In this document: one piece after another, positions 53,004 to 63,429 of the stretch | How positions within the stretch are numbered: position 1 is the stretch's first letter | Layout: each line of letters starts with the position of its first letter | Assembly (NCBI GenBank): GCA_963678675.1 | Contig: OY783193.1 | Location: forward strand, 21,879,309-21,943,308 | Direction: 5' to 3' | From: Xiphydria camelus | Lineage: Eukaryota > Arthropoda > Insecta > Hymenoptera > Xiphydriidae | DNA length: 64,000 bases | Made by a program: the position numbers and the translations under genes | The notes under the pieces: generated by a model | What the model saw: only the letters and a program-made list of their open reading frames with translations | Told to the model about the DNA's origin: nothing | Database searches by the model: none

Positions 53004-53690
53004 ATATGTTTTTGAAGGAAAATAAATTAAAAAAGTAAACATTTACACTCAAAAAGTTAAAAACAGAAAGCTAATTTTATTCCAAAATTATCAAAGCAAA
53101 ATTATAACCCTCGTAGAAGGCATCTGTAAAAAAAAACACTCGAATCAGTCTCAAATACTCATAACGCTCATAAAGTTTTCAAAATTACAGCAAAGAGCTA
53201 GGTATATACGTATGTCGAGTTAGGTAACTTTGGTACTTGAACTTTGTTTCCTCATAATGAACGAAAGAATGACGTTAGAAATATTTTCTCAATTTCTGTA
53301 ATTTCGTTCGGAGAAAGTTTGAAAGTAAAGGGCGTGCGAAAGACTCCGGGAAGACATCAGATGCGTCGACGTCCCGTGGTGCGGTCCAGGGACGGACGTA
53401 CGCGCATCTCGATGACTTAATTTATGATAGGGCGACGCGCGTCTCGTTTATAGGCCTTCATACACGATACGGTTTACCGGAAGGCAGGCCTTTCGATATG
53501 CAAGCCGGAAGGCAAATCGTAGTGGTCATATTGGCCGGAAGGCTCGGCCTGAACTCTCGGCTTTCCGAAAAACTGCGGGCGCTTGAAAATTTATCTCCGG
53601 CCATGCTTTTCGCCTGCCTGTCGAAAAGTGTATGGGTGCCATAGAAATATAGGCCAAGAGTTTGTGTGACGGAAAGTATAGCAGAAGTAG
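53004..53690. other. No recognisable gene
   Basis: AT-rich to 53300, then more GC-rich. A weak inverted pair (CATACAC...GTGTATG, about 53458-53632) with repeated CCGGAAGGC may be an old MITE. Confidence 0.4.
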
Positions 53691-53693
53691 GTA

Positions 53694-53904
53694 CACCCGG
53701 GGACACGGAATCTGTCGCTGGTGACTTTTTTTAATGTCATTTTTAAACGTACTAAACTAATGAACAATTATTTCTCATGCCCTCATTAGCTACGGTGGCG
53801 TCTACTCTCGTTAATGAAAGTATGAGGATTATTAATTATTGGTTAGTACGTTTAAAAATAAAATTTTAAATAGTCACCAGCGACAGATTTCGTGTCCCCG
53901 GGTG
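53694..53904. mobile_element. 211-bp TA MITE, second copy
   Basis: Same length and layout as 9422-9632: ends CACCCGGGGAC and GTCCCCGGGTG, TA on both sides (53692-53693 and 53905-53906), with the shared centre CCTCATTAGCTACGGTGGC. Confidence 0.85.
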
Positions 53905-53909
53905 TACCT

Positions 53910-54348
53910 AGGCAGATATTGCCTAATTTTGATAATAATCAAGTTCCAGTTGTAATTTGTTGATTAAGTGCATATGCAAATACACTTCTCGATTTATTAA
54001 CCACTGTTTTACCCATTTCGAACATTTGCGCTTTATCTTTTTCTTTTTTTCAGACAACAAAGCAACTGTTAGTCCTATTAACATAAGATCATATTCCGAA
54101 ATCATGGGTACAACTTTTCGCTTTGCATTAACAAAACCCTGTTAACTGTCCGTTAGTTGGTAATTGTTGAAAAACTATTCCATGGTTTCGTTAATTAAAT
54201 TTAGCCGAGTCAGATATAATGCTGTATGATTTTCCTCGGTACATAGAGGCATTATTTTCCTTGTTTCAAAGAAAAATTTACATTAGTTACAATGTCGCAT
54301 CATATAATTTTTAAAACATAAGAGTGTTCAAGTGACGATAAGAGAGAG
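53910..54348. other. No recognisable feature
   Basis: AT-rich sequence with only short frames on both strands. Confidence 0.5.
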
Positions 54349-54548
54349 GGCCGGTATTATTAAGTCCGGTTAACCGAAGGTTGAACTTCAACCGGCGGTT
54401 AGACTGCAGTTTCCGAATACGCTAACCGCCGCATAAACATCGACACGTGCGGTCTCTTTCTCGCTCGAGAGAGAAGTCAGGGCCGCTTAGTCTCTTTCTC
54501 GCTCGGGGGAGAAGTCAGGGCCCGATTATAAGAGAGTAGGTAGTTGTT

Positions 54549-55235
54549 TCATTTTACAAAGTGTGTACAGCACCGCATTTTTGAATTTGAGAATAGTTTC
54601 TCTTAAAAAATGAATGCACAACATGTAGAAAATATGTCACCTAATTAGGATTATGATTAATATGAATACAATACCTAAATGGGATTATTAAAATAAAAAA
54701 ATGGAACTCTTTCTCGGAATAGATAATTAAGTTGACATTGCTCAGGAAGAGTAAAAAACATTTGGATGTACATGTATTTTTTAGTTTTATAGCCTAGTAT
54801 GCTTTCCTATTTTATGTAAAAGTCCGAGTTCCCAAATAACGTGCCGAACAATTTTTTTAACAGTTGGGAATAACAATAAGGAGTCGAGCATGTAATAGTT
54901 TCAGATAACATGTAACTGTATACAGGTTATAATATGTTTTTTGTACTTTTTTACCTACTTATGTACCAATTAATGTATAATATTTTGAAAACAAATTAGG
55001 TAACTTAATAAATATAATTTCCTTTAAATGTTTTTACTCTTCCTCAGCAATGTTAACTTAATTACTTATTCCGAGAAAGAGTTTCAATTTATTATTTCAA
55101 TAATCCCATTTAGGTATTTTATTCTAATTAATCATACTCCTAATTAGGTGACATATTTTCTACATGTTGTGCGTTCATTTTTAAGAAAAACTATTCGAAA
55201 ATATGGTGCTGTACACACTTTGTAAAATGAAACTA
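54549..55235. repeat. Inverted repeat with ~215-bp arms
   Basis: 54549-54768 and 55024-55235 are inverted copies, for example GACATATTTTCTACATGTTG against its complement. The spacer is AT-rich. Confidence 0.7.
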
Positions 55236-55439
55236 CTACTTTCCGTAATGTGCATATTTCCATATCTAGCAGTGCCGTATTCTTTACTAACAAACAGATG
55301 CAAACAAATTTTAGTCAGTTTTCGTTGAAATTTTGAAGTATGAATACGATGTCGGGGGAAGGAAAAGTAGAAATCGTCCGACTCTTACAAATTATAAATT
55401 ACAATTACTTATCATTACACTAATCAATGTAGGAATAAC

Positions 55440-55915
55440 AGAATAGAACACTTGGAAAGACTTGGTCACTCATTTTCAGTTCGTTGATACGATACTGTAG
55501 AAGCACCGAGGGTCCGAACCCCTGCTGAGCCCCCTTTTTCGAGTCACTCGCAAGAGAAACGTACCAGGTCTTTGCGTATGTGTTGACATAGGAATCGTGC
55601 GAGTGCGAGTGAGAACGCAGATTAACACTGGTGAACCCATAAGAGTTTCTCTGTCGCACATTCTCCGTCCTTCTAGGACTTGTCCAGTTGGAGTATGCGA
55701 TAGAGAAACTCTTATGGGTTCACGAGTGTTAATCCGCGTTCTCACTCGCACTCGCACGATTCCTATGTCAACACATACGCAAAGACCTGGTATACGTTTC
55801 TTAGTGAGTAGGCCAATCAGGACCCCCACCACAACGGAATACTTGGTCCTGATTGGTCTATTGGCTAAGATGCGTATACGTAACTTTGCGAGTGACTCGA
55901 GAAAGGCCCCCTGCT
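55440..55915. repeat. Inverted-repeat element, copy 2 of the 39535 family
   Basis: Two arms (about 55546-55668 and 55696-55800) share CCCATAAGAGTTTCTCTGTC and GAGTGCGAGTGAGAACGC with their inverses. They are followed by the GGCCAATCAGGACCCCCACC block, also present at 39610-39640. A related, diverged pair lies at 58710-58885. Confidence 0.65.
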
Positions 55916-56461
55916 TTTTTCACGCTTTAATGAATCCGCACTAGCGGAAATATCCCCCGAGCTAGTGCGGGGGATGACTGTACTTATAATCGGGAAATGA
56001 CTTCTCTCCCGAGCGAGAAAGAGAAAGAGGTTAAATTTTCGACGTCTAACACTTTAAAGGTGTCGCCGGAGAGTCAGCTAGCTGTTTAAACTGTAACTGT
56101 ATTGTAATTTTTAGAAGTGTACGTTATTTCCTCCTGGAAATGTATACTCACGACAGAGTTTTTTATTACAGTAAAAATGTCTAGAATCGTTGTTGTTTGA
56201 GATGCTGCTTAGTGATTTCTCAAAGAAATTTTTTCCCAACGTTGGTAGATAATTTTACAAGAATTTAAATAAAATTGATTTATTTTGAAATTATAAATTC
56301 TCGAATATATTGCAATATTATTACAATTTTGCAATAATATATTTGAGCGCAAGTATTTATAAAATTAAATTTAAGCAAAGTCATTGCAATATTAAATATT
56401 TTCTGGATAGTTGCTTTCAATTAAAAACGTAATTAAAGTTGTCCTTCTTATAAATTGTTAT
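55916..56461. other. No recognisable feature
   Basis: AT-rich, short frames only. Confidence 0.5.
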
Positions 56462-56700
56462 TTCAAGGACAGTCCTCAAAGAAACCGATTAATGTATTGT
56501 TACTTTGGGGACTGTCCCCAAAGTAACACCCATTTTGGCTGTCCTCGAACTACACGTAAGACTTGCGTTGATGATTTCGGGGACTGTCCTGAAAGTATAC
56601 ACTTCATGAGTAAAAATTTCGGGGACTGTCCTCAAAGTACACAAATGTCCCCGAAGTAACCGATCAGTGCACGGAAATGTCCTCGAACTACACGTTACGC
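56462..56700. repeat. Array of GGGGACTGTCCTCAAAGTA-like motifs
   Basis: About seven irregularly spaced copies in both orientations, for example TTCGGGGACTGTCCTCAAAG, GGGGACTGTCCCCAAAGTAA and AATGTCCTCGAACTACACGT. Several are internally palindromic (GGGGACTGTCCCC). A TA-rich microsatellite follows at about 56701-56750. Confidence 0.6.
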
Positions 56701-57067
56701 ATATATATATATATATATATATTATTGAAATGGATATATATATATATATACGAAAAACAGATATTAATTCACAGTTCTCACGCACGCTTCTAAACAGTCA
56801 AACGGATTTTAAGATTATGTTTGAATGGTCAAATCACTGAACTGCCGTTCATTGACATGAACGGTCAATATCGGCCGTTCAACTTGAACTTCGAATTGAA
56901 CGAGGTTCACCGTAAACTACTGTTTATACAACCAAATTTCCACATTTGATCTACAGTTCAAGCTGAACTGCAGTTCACTGCGTTTATACAACCGGCCCTT
57001 AGAGTTCCACACAACAAACGCAAATGCATCCTCCTATGATTAGCTTCCTCTCGTAATCACACGGTGT

Positions 57068-57877
57068 TGTTACGACCTGGTCTAATCCAGTCCTGGTCGC
57101 TTTGAAACGCGAGGCGCTAGGATCGTTTTACCGCGTGAATGGGTTACATTCAAACGTGCGAGTAGCGCGAATTCCGGTAAAATTCAAGGACACAAGATAG
57201 AAGTTAATGCAGAGGTTGCCGACAGGATTCAAAGTTTTATTGACTGTAGAAACACACTGATGATTGAAGAGGCACTGCTCGGTATACTACACTGAACACA
57301 GAACAAAACTATACTACACTACGCCCTTCTCGTATTCGGTTGGGGTTTATATATCTTACAACAGCTAGATAGTGGGGATAGCGTGGGCAATGCGGAACGC
57401 TCTAAATGGCTGCAAAGTGGTGTGAACGCGAGGGATGACGCTCCCCTGAGTCATACACCTAACGGGACCAAGCGGTGGTTGCTCGTAGCGTACGCAGGGA
57501 TCGGAGTTCGTCGCTATTTCTCCGTAAAGCGGATTAAGTAGCCGACAGCTGGCGGTGATTAGCAGAATGATTTCGGTGACGCGTGACATACTAGGAATCG
57601 TCCGGCAATTAGCCTTCCGCGAAAGGTACGGGACTGCGAGCACATTCCAGCCCCCTGCTTGGCCTTATCATATCCCATCTTATCCCTCGAGTGACCTTTG
57701 TTCTACTAGAGTATACGCAAAGAAATATGCTAATAGCGAGAATTTGTAATACACGAGCTTTGAATTTGAGAGTCCTTTGAACACCCCGCGTTCCTTAGCG
57801 GAAACTATGATGGTTGTCGCTTCATGTAGACTTGTCCAAAGAACTGTCGTTCCATGAAACCGTGACGGAACGTCACA
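57068..57877 (-). mobile_element. Diverged gypsy-family solo LTR (810 bp)
   Basis: Ends TGTTACGACCTGG and GACGGAACGTCACA, with target copy GTGT (57064-57067 and 57878-57881). It shares both ends and scattered blocks (GCAGAGGTTGCCG, GTAGACTTGTCCAAAGAAC) with the gypsy LTRs, but much of the middle differs. An older or sister subfamily. Confidence 0.8.
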
Positions 57878-57882
57878 GTGTA

Positions 57883-58198
57883 CCGTATGTCCGCGATCAT
57901 TTGAACCATAGAAAAATTGCGAGTTTTGCATGAGCACCCCTTTGGGTCTCCTCGTCCAATAGAATCACCGGAGAAGCGTGAATGCGCATGCGTAATCATC
58001 CGCGAGTGTGGCGTCGTCAACAAGTTCACATCGGTTATCGAAATAATCGATGTGAACTTGTTGACGACGCCACACTCGCGGATGACTACGCATGCGCATT
58101 CACGCTTCTTCGGTGATTCTATTGGACGAGGAGACCCAAAGGGGTGCTCATGCAAAACTCGCAATTTTTCTATGGTTCAAATGATCGCGGACATACGG
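57883..58198. mobile_element. CCGTATGTCC palindromic MITE, 316 bp
   Basis: Hairpin element with TA at 57881-57882 and 58199-58200. The left TA begins at the last base of the solo LTR's GTGT target copy, so it inserted right beside the LTR. Confidence 0.88.
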
Positions 58199-58317
58199 TA
58201 CACAATGATGTTACTGCAGATTTGAATTAGTATATTTATCAATAATAGAGACCTTAATAATATGCATATATTAAATTCCTATGGATGCCTCTCATTAATT
58301 GTAACGATTATTTATAG

Positions 58318-59102
58318 ACATTTGCAGAAAAACCTTATTCAGAAAGCTGAATCATATTATCAACTTACTGGAAGGACGCGTCGGAAATAATGGGGCTTTG
58401 GCTAACACATCGTTACTCCCACCATTTCCTTTATCTCAACTGTCGGAGCTACAGGAATTTGAGAAGAATTTACAGCAAAACAAAGAAGTTCGACACCAAT
58501 TTGTAAGTATAGTTTAGTTTGTTATCTTATTATTATAACTAATTCTTTAAAGTTTACTATTACCACTTTCTTTGTTGAGTTTATTGCTGCATAATTATAT
58601 CGCTTCTTTATTCAGTTTTAAAATACCGTGGTGTTGTGATTCTGCAAAATACTTCTCCCCTTCACAAATATTCTACATCGCAGCTGATTATATCTACAGT
58701 GTATTCCTCACACTGTTGTACATAGCAAACGTATAAGTACGAGCGAGAACACATCGGTGAATGCATAAAAGCCTCTGTTCCTCTCGACTGCTTCAGTTCG
58801 AGTATGTGACAAAGAAGCTGTTGTGCATTCATCATTGGCATTCTCGCTACTATTCACGCGTTTGCTATGTAAAACGGCGTGAGAAATACCTACACCGAAT
58901 AATCCTTGCATGGGTTTCTGTATATCTTGCATGAATGTACAGAAGAACGCGAATCGTATCATTGGAGGTCCAACGGGAGATAAATTTTTACGCAACATTC
59001 TTTGCCACATACTAACAAATGAAGTAGCACGGCAATTATCGTGGACAGGACAAAAAAGTACCATTCCCTTCAAAGATACTTTAATGTCTAGCATTGCTAT
59101 AG
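58318..59102 (+). CDS. Two exons of a DUF4806-like protein, partial
   Basis: Exon 58318-58502 has an acceptor ending TTTATAG and a donor GTAAGT. Exon 58943-59102 has an acceptor ending TGTACAG and a donor GTATGT. They join in phase and stay open. The first contains LLPPFPLSQLSELQEFEKNL and the second IIGGPTGDKFLRNILCHILT, then TNEVARQLSWTG. This fits the DUF4806 pattern known in many insect proteins: a charged helix with LP..., then GG...F.R..L..L.T...A...SW.G. Function of the domain is unknown to me. Upstream exons were not found; a solo LTR and a MITE lie just before it. The next exon after 59102 is also missing. The intron contains an inverted repeat (58710-58885). It may be a host gene fragment or a dispersed copy. 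Confidence 0.55.
58710..58885. repeat. Inverted repeat in the DUF4806-like intron
   Basis: TACATAGCAAACG...GAGCGAGAAC is inverted at the right as ATTCTCGCT...CGTTTGCTATGTA. Some blocks resemble the 55546-55800 element. Confidence 0.6.
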
Positions 59103-59128
59103 GTATGTCACCCTTATTATTTCTTATA

Positions 59129-59213
59129 CTTACAGCACCTGTTCGGCTTTAATTGTCATTACAGTATCAAATTCAGGAAAAAAGTCTAGAATGCCCCTGC
59201 TCGGTTTTTCGTA
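59129..59213 (-). repeat. End fragment related to the CCGTATGTCC family
   Basis: The right edge GACATACTG then TA, and the inner sequence (CAGCACCTGTTCGGC, TCAAATTCAGG), resemble the ends at 12300-12335 and 12700-12763. Decayed. Confidence 0.45.
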
Positions 59214-59218
59214 AGACA

Positions 59219-59350
59219 TACTGTATGTACTCTTGGTGTCATGGATTTTGTCGCTAGTGACTTTTTAAAATATCATTTGTAAATGTACTAACTAATAAAT
59301 AATCAATTCTCATGCCGCCGTAGCTAATGAGAGTATGAGAATTAAAAGTT
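59219..59350. mobile_element. Partial copy of the 211-bp TA MITE
   Basis: GATTTTGTCGCTAGTGAC followed by TTTTTAAAATATCATTTG and TGTACTAACTAATAA matches the left half of the MITEs at 9422 and 53694. The right half is missing. Confidence 0.65.
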
Positions 59351-59655
59351 CATTGATGTTCATCATAGATGTTAATCCGTGATGCCGGGAGTATGGAATT
59401 AATGAAGCTTTCTGCGTCTTTTTTTTAGAAACAGTCTTGTACTCATCAAACGACTCCTCCATCACGATTGCCAAACTTCAACATTGTTGTCAGGATTGGC
59501 TAAGACATATATGCGGGAAACAGGCTACGAGCCCACGTAGCGAAGAGGATAAACAATAAATAAATAAAAACCCTTAATTCGCTCTCTCTTCCTCTTTTAA
59601 AACAATATCATGCTTATGAAATGATGTGCATTTAGAGCTACAGATGTAATTTTTT
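59351..59655. other. No recognisable feature
   Basis: About 300 bp with no supported feature. Confidence 0.5.
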
Positions 59656-59969
59656 TTAACCCTCGTACGTCCCTCGGGTCTATAATGACCCACAGCGTTC
59701 AATATCGATAAGTTATTATTATGCCTTTAGAGATAATCTTCTGAAATTTTTAGACATTGTTTCTTTCTTATAACGATACTTTTTCATGATGGAAATAAGC
59801 ATGTAATTATGTAATTTTGTCGACTACAAAAAACTGCACGTACAAGGTCTTCGGGTCATATATGACCCATACTGTAGAATGTTTTGTTATTTGTATTCAG
59901 GTACCATTTGCAGTCAATGTACCATTTTTCTTATATTATGCAGTTTCCAATGATTTCATAATACTTCAG

Positions 59970-60440
59970 TCAAATTTTATAAAGTGTACGTAGTTTGTTT
60001 GCTGAATGACCATGCATGTAGAGACGGAGTACGGACGTGGTTATTCCTGCTCTGCTCGGTTCTCCTGTAGGTATCTCTCCAAGTAGTGCGAGGAGTGTCT
60101 GTCTGATGGTATTAGCGTATATAATACCACCCATTACAATCGAAAGATCGAGAAATTTTTCAAATTTATCTTTTGTAAGAGGACGCCATTTCTTCATATG
60201 AGAATTTTCAACCTGATGATTTTGAGTTTCATAACGATTCGTCTCCTCTATAATCCTTTCAAGCAGACGAAAATCAAAAAAATAATTGAAATAATCGATT
60301 GGACTATTTCCCGATATAAAGATTTTCGGATTTATTTCGGAGCTACCTTCGAAATCTTTGATTGATGGGTAAAAATACGGGTACATGTACTTTTGGTTCG
60401 GATTCGCCACTAGTCCAAGCTTCATTTTCAGCCATTGCAT
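59970..60440 (-). pseudogene. piggyBac transposase N-terminal fragment
   Basis: 156 codons. FNYFFDFRLLERIIEETNRY followed by WRPLTKDKFEKFLDLSIVMG is the conserved start of the piggyBac DDE_Tnp_1_7 domain. The catalytic Asp residues that should follow are absent and the last ~45 residues are unrelated. A deletion remnant. Confidence 0.8.
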
Positions 60441-60589
60441 TGTTGGATATACTACTGTATCAATACAGCCGTAAAGAACAGGTGAGAGAGGCAGGCTTAT
60501 AGATTGCGCGGAGCGTTGCGTTTGCGCGAACGAATTCGCAATACGCCACCTATAAGGCTTTTCGCGTATACCGTGTCATCATTCACCAT

Positions 60590-60970
60590 ATTGTATTCGC
60601 CATTTTGGATTTGAGACTAGACCGATTTGGACATCAGCATCGTAATGAGCGACCCCGAAAACCCTCCGAGTAACAAGTTTCGGGCCATAATCTTCAAATT
60701 TTAAAAATCTCTGGATTCATCATCCGCCATCTTGGATTTGAGAAAATAGACCAATTTGGATATCAGCATCGTAATGAGCGATCCAAAAAAACCCTGAGCA
60801 ACAAGTTTCGGGCCATAATCTTCAAATTCTAAATATTTCTGGAATTCATCATCCGCCATATTGCATTCGCCATCTTGAGTTTGAGAATAGAGCGATTCTG
60901 ATATCAGCATCGTAATGAGCGACCCAAAAAAACCCCGAGTAACAAGTTTTGAGCGATAATCTTTCCTGCC
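60590..60970. repeat. Three imperfect ~130-bp tandem repeats
   Basis: ATCAGCATCGTAATGAGCGA occurs near 60634, 60763 and 60904, each with the same surrounding sequence (CCGCCATCTTGGATTTGAG, AACAAGTTTCGGGCCATAAT). Spacing is 129 and 141 bp. Lies in the 5' part of the piggyBac remnant. Confidence 0.8.
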
Positions 60971-61271
60971 ACATTTTTTCCACTGGATCCAAAGTCGATT
61001 TTGCCCTGCGTCCGGGGTGGTCGATATATCGACCAGCAGTTAGCTCGGGGCCTCCAAATAGGAAATTATTGACTTTATTTATAAATTTTACGTTTAAAAA
61101 GTCGATTTTAACTGAAATTTCCACGGGCTCTAAAGGTTAATATATACGAGTACATACATCCTACCCTTGGGTCATATATGACCCGAAGGACTTAAGTGTA
61201 AGTATAAATGAGGGCCGTACGAGGGTTAAATAAATATGAGGTCTTTATGTTTATATTTTGAATTTAAATAA

Positions 61272-61443
61272 GGCTGACTATTTTCACAGGCAGCAATGTT
61301 ACTGCGGCAGTAGCTCACCTTCAGCTCATTTACGAATCATTACTACACCGCGTAATACTTTATGTATATATTAATTGAGCATATGCAGGTGAGTTATATG
61401 TGAGCTACTGCCGTAGCAACTTGCTGCCTGTGAAAATCCAGCC
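61272..61443. mobile_element. Harbinger-type MITE, 172 bp, TAA target duplication
   Basis: GGCTGACTATTTTCACAGGC at the left and its near inverse at the right, arms of about 45 bp, flanked by TAA (61269-61271 and 61444-61446). Confidence 0.78.
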
Positions 61444-61489
61444 TAACAATTACTTTTATACAAGTGTCTCAAAATGGACATATCCCAGA

Positions 61490-61665
61490 CATTCTAAAGA
61501 CGTCTCCCGTAAGTCGTCCGGAAGACGTCTTAATAGAATGTCTTAAAGACGCAATTTCAATGGACATAACCTGTCTCCAAGACGTCTTTACGACATTTAA
61601 ATGAGACGTCTTTAGGGATTTGAAGACGTCAGAAAGACAACTCATGGACGTCTTTGTGCTATCTG
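61490..61665. repeat. Array of AGACGTCTT motifs
   Basis: The self-complementary core GACGTC occurs at least seven times in about 170 bp (AAGACGTCTCC, GGAAGACGTCTTAAT, CAAGACGTCTTTAC, GAGACGTCTTTAGG, GAAGACGTCAG, GGACGTCTTTG). Further half motifs (TCTTAAAGACGC) lie between. No gene. Confidence 0.65.
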
Positions 61666-62066
61666 AGCAGCCTTAGTGACCACGCGTGCTAAAATTTCCA
61701 CTTAAGGAGGGACATAAGCTTTCTCAAAGGCTATGTGGGTGCCGACATTGGATTGCAACTTCCAAAAAAAAATCAGTTAAACTAAAACCTTCCACATGCT
61801 AAAATTATGCTACACTATTGAATTTCTTTAAGACCTTTATAAACTATATAGTCTTATAAAAATGAATTTCATGAATAGTTTGAGATATTTATTTAATGAA
61901 ACTGATATTAATTTACGAGGTAGGCTTGGCAATGGCGCATTATCATTTCAGGAATTGGTATTATTTTCGTCGGTAAAATCGCACAGATATCGACAGAAAA
62001 AAAACATCCGCATTTTGGTACGCTCGGGTTATGTCAGAGGTTATGACATGCGACGCGTTGCATATA
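61666..62066. other. No recognisable feature
   Basis: About 400 bp. One short plus-strand frame (61862-62098) shows no known motif. Confidence 0.5.
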
Positions 62067-62512
62067 CCGTATGTCCGTCTCTGTACTGGCCAGTTTGAAA
62101 GTTACCTTCGGATAGGCTTGGTCGGTACTCGAGTCATTTTATTAAATTAAACAAGCAGATATACAGACATTGCCGAAACTTTACCAACGGTCAAGAATTT
62201 TATAGTTAGAGTTGGCTTGAGAAGAGTGCGCTGTGTGTGCTGCGTGAGAGCGAAAAGTGTCAAACGTCTGATTTCCCGATAGCTGTTAATTCAAGAGATC
62301 GAAGTGTTTCGTCTATTATTCAATACTTCGATTTTCCGAATTGACAGCTATCGGGAAATCAGACGTTTGACACTTTTCGCTCTCACGCAGCACACACAGC
62401 GCACTCTTCTCAAGCCAACTCTAACTATAAAATTCTTGACCGTCGGTAACATTTCGGCAATGTCGGTAATTCTGCTTGTTTAATTTGGCATGATACATAC
62501 GGGACGGTACAC
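62067..62512. mobile_element. CCGTATGTCC-family foldback, diverged (~446 bp)
   Basis: Left end CCGTATGTCC after TA. The right end is imperfect (CATACGGGACGG then TA). Arms (about 62140-62312 and 62335-62485) share GTTAGAGTTGGCTTGAGAAG and GAGCGAAAAGTGTCAAACG. These inner blocks are the same ones found just inside the 8.9-kb palindrome. Confidence 0.65.
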
Positions 62513-62529
62513 TCCGGGTACATACCTAC

Positions 62530-62705
62530 ACCCCCGATAGCCAAGCGTGACTTTCACCCGAGCGTCACGCGGTGGCAGCACGCCGTGTTGGCACGGGAGC
62601 TTCACTGTGCCGCCACCGCGTGATTGCCACCGAGTGACGTTACTCATACGTTACTGGGATGCCACGGAGTGATTGTCACTGGGTGACGTAACTGTGACGC
62701 CACTG
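62530..62705. repeat. Cluster of GTGAC/GTCAC half-palindromes
   Basis: GTCACGCGGTGGCAG, CACCGCGTGATTGCCACC, GAGTGACGTTACTC and GGGTGACGTAACTGTGACGCC make overlapping imperfect hairpins. Likely an old MITE remnant. Confidence 0.4.
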
Positions 62706-62759
62706 TGACTTAATCTTTTAAAAAATCCAAATTGTTCAATAAAAATTAAAAATTATATA

Positions 62760-63296
62760 TTAGGTGTTGGAATTAATTCGTAGCGTTTTTTAATGAAAAA
62801 ATATGATCATGCCCAAACTTTTAAGACGTTTTCCTACTGGTGATAAGTCAACTCCCAACTTGGTTGGTACATAACCTTTCTTCAAATCATAAATAACAAC
62901 ATTTTATAATAATTTAGTGAATATATCAAAATTTGTGCCGAATAAAGTGTTCTTGCGGGGAGTTTTGCTTCATTATTTTAATATGAACAAAAGTGCATCT
63001 ACGTATTTAGTGGAAGTGTACATGCTCTAGCTACGAGCAAACGCGTCGGAAGTGGTTTGCACGTTTTAAAGCTGGTGATTTCGACTTGGATGACAAGGAG
63101 CCGAATAAATTTGAAGATAATGATTTGGAGGCATTAGTCCATCAAGACTCATGTCAAACACTTATGTATAAAGAATTCTTACAATTAAATTGTGATGTTT
63201 ACGATATTACATTACTGTCGGTAACAACGAAATACTGTACTACCTGCGTGCCATTTATTGTTAAGATCGACGCTACAAATTAATTCCAACACCTAA
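62760..63296 (+). mobile_element. Mariner deletion derivative (537 bp)
   Basis: Ends TTAGGTGTTGGAATTAATT and its inverse, flanked by TA (62758-62759 and 63297-63298). Contains only the helix-turn-helix part of a mariner transposase. Confidence 0.83.
63020..63195 (+). pseudogene. Mariner transposase N-terminal remnant
   Basis: The plus frame reads KWFARFKAGDFDLDDKEPNK, then a stretch with DLEALVHQDSCQTL. This corresponds to the W-x-x-F...GDFDLEDKPR segment and second helix-turn-helix of mariner transposases. One frameshift follows, and the DD34D catalytic part is deleted. Confidence 0.72.
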
Positions 63297-63429
63297 TAAT
63301 ACAAAAATTCCATCGTGAACTTAACCCATTAAAGCCCAAATTAAAATTTCTGGTGGATTTTCTTTACGAAAATTACATGATTTGTTACTCAGAGGTTATG
63401 AGAAAAAAATTCCAAATGGCCGTCCTATA

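Larger units (their letters stand above)
54349..56998. mobile_element. Possible Harbinger-type nonautonomous element
   Basis: GGGCCGGTATTATTAAGTCC at 54349 and, inverted at 56998, GGGCCGGTTGTATAAACG have the start typical of Harbinger 2 and 3 ends. Each is followed by many short GGTTAACC- or AGTTCAA-type subterminal repeats. The two ends agree only in the first 8-10 bases and I found no matching target copy, so they may belong to two elements. No transposase lies between. Confidence 0.35.
59660..61225. mobile_element. piggyBac element remnant (1,566 bp)
   Basis: Ends CCCTCGTACG and CGTACGAGGG, flanked by TTAA (59656-59659 and 61226-61229). Inside each end lies a palindromic TCATATATGACC/TATAATGACCC block. 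The minus strand has the N-terminal part of a transposase (59970-60440). The catalytic part is deleted. Confidence 0.85.

Noticed and set aside
53458..53706. 82-codon minus frame near a CCGGAAGGC-rich stretch
   Set aside because: No motif. The stretch looks like a decayed inverted repeat.
56701..56752. TA microsatellite as an origin or promoter
   Set aside because: A simple repeat with no supporting signal nearby.
57805..58225. Repeated frames beginning MRVLHEHPFGSPRPIESP in the hairpin MITEs
   Set aside because: They appear in every hairpin copy and on both strands because the element is a palindrome. No sign of selection for a protein.
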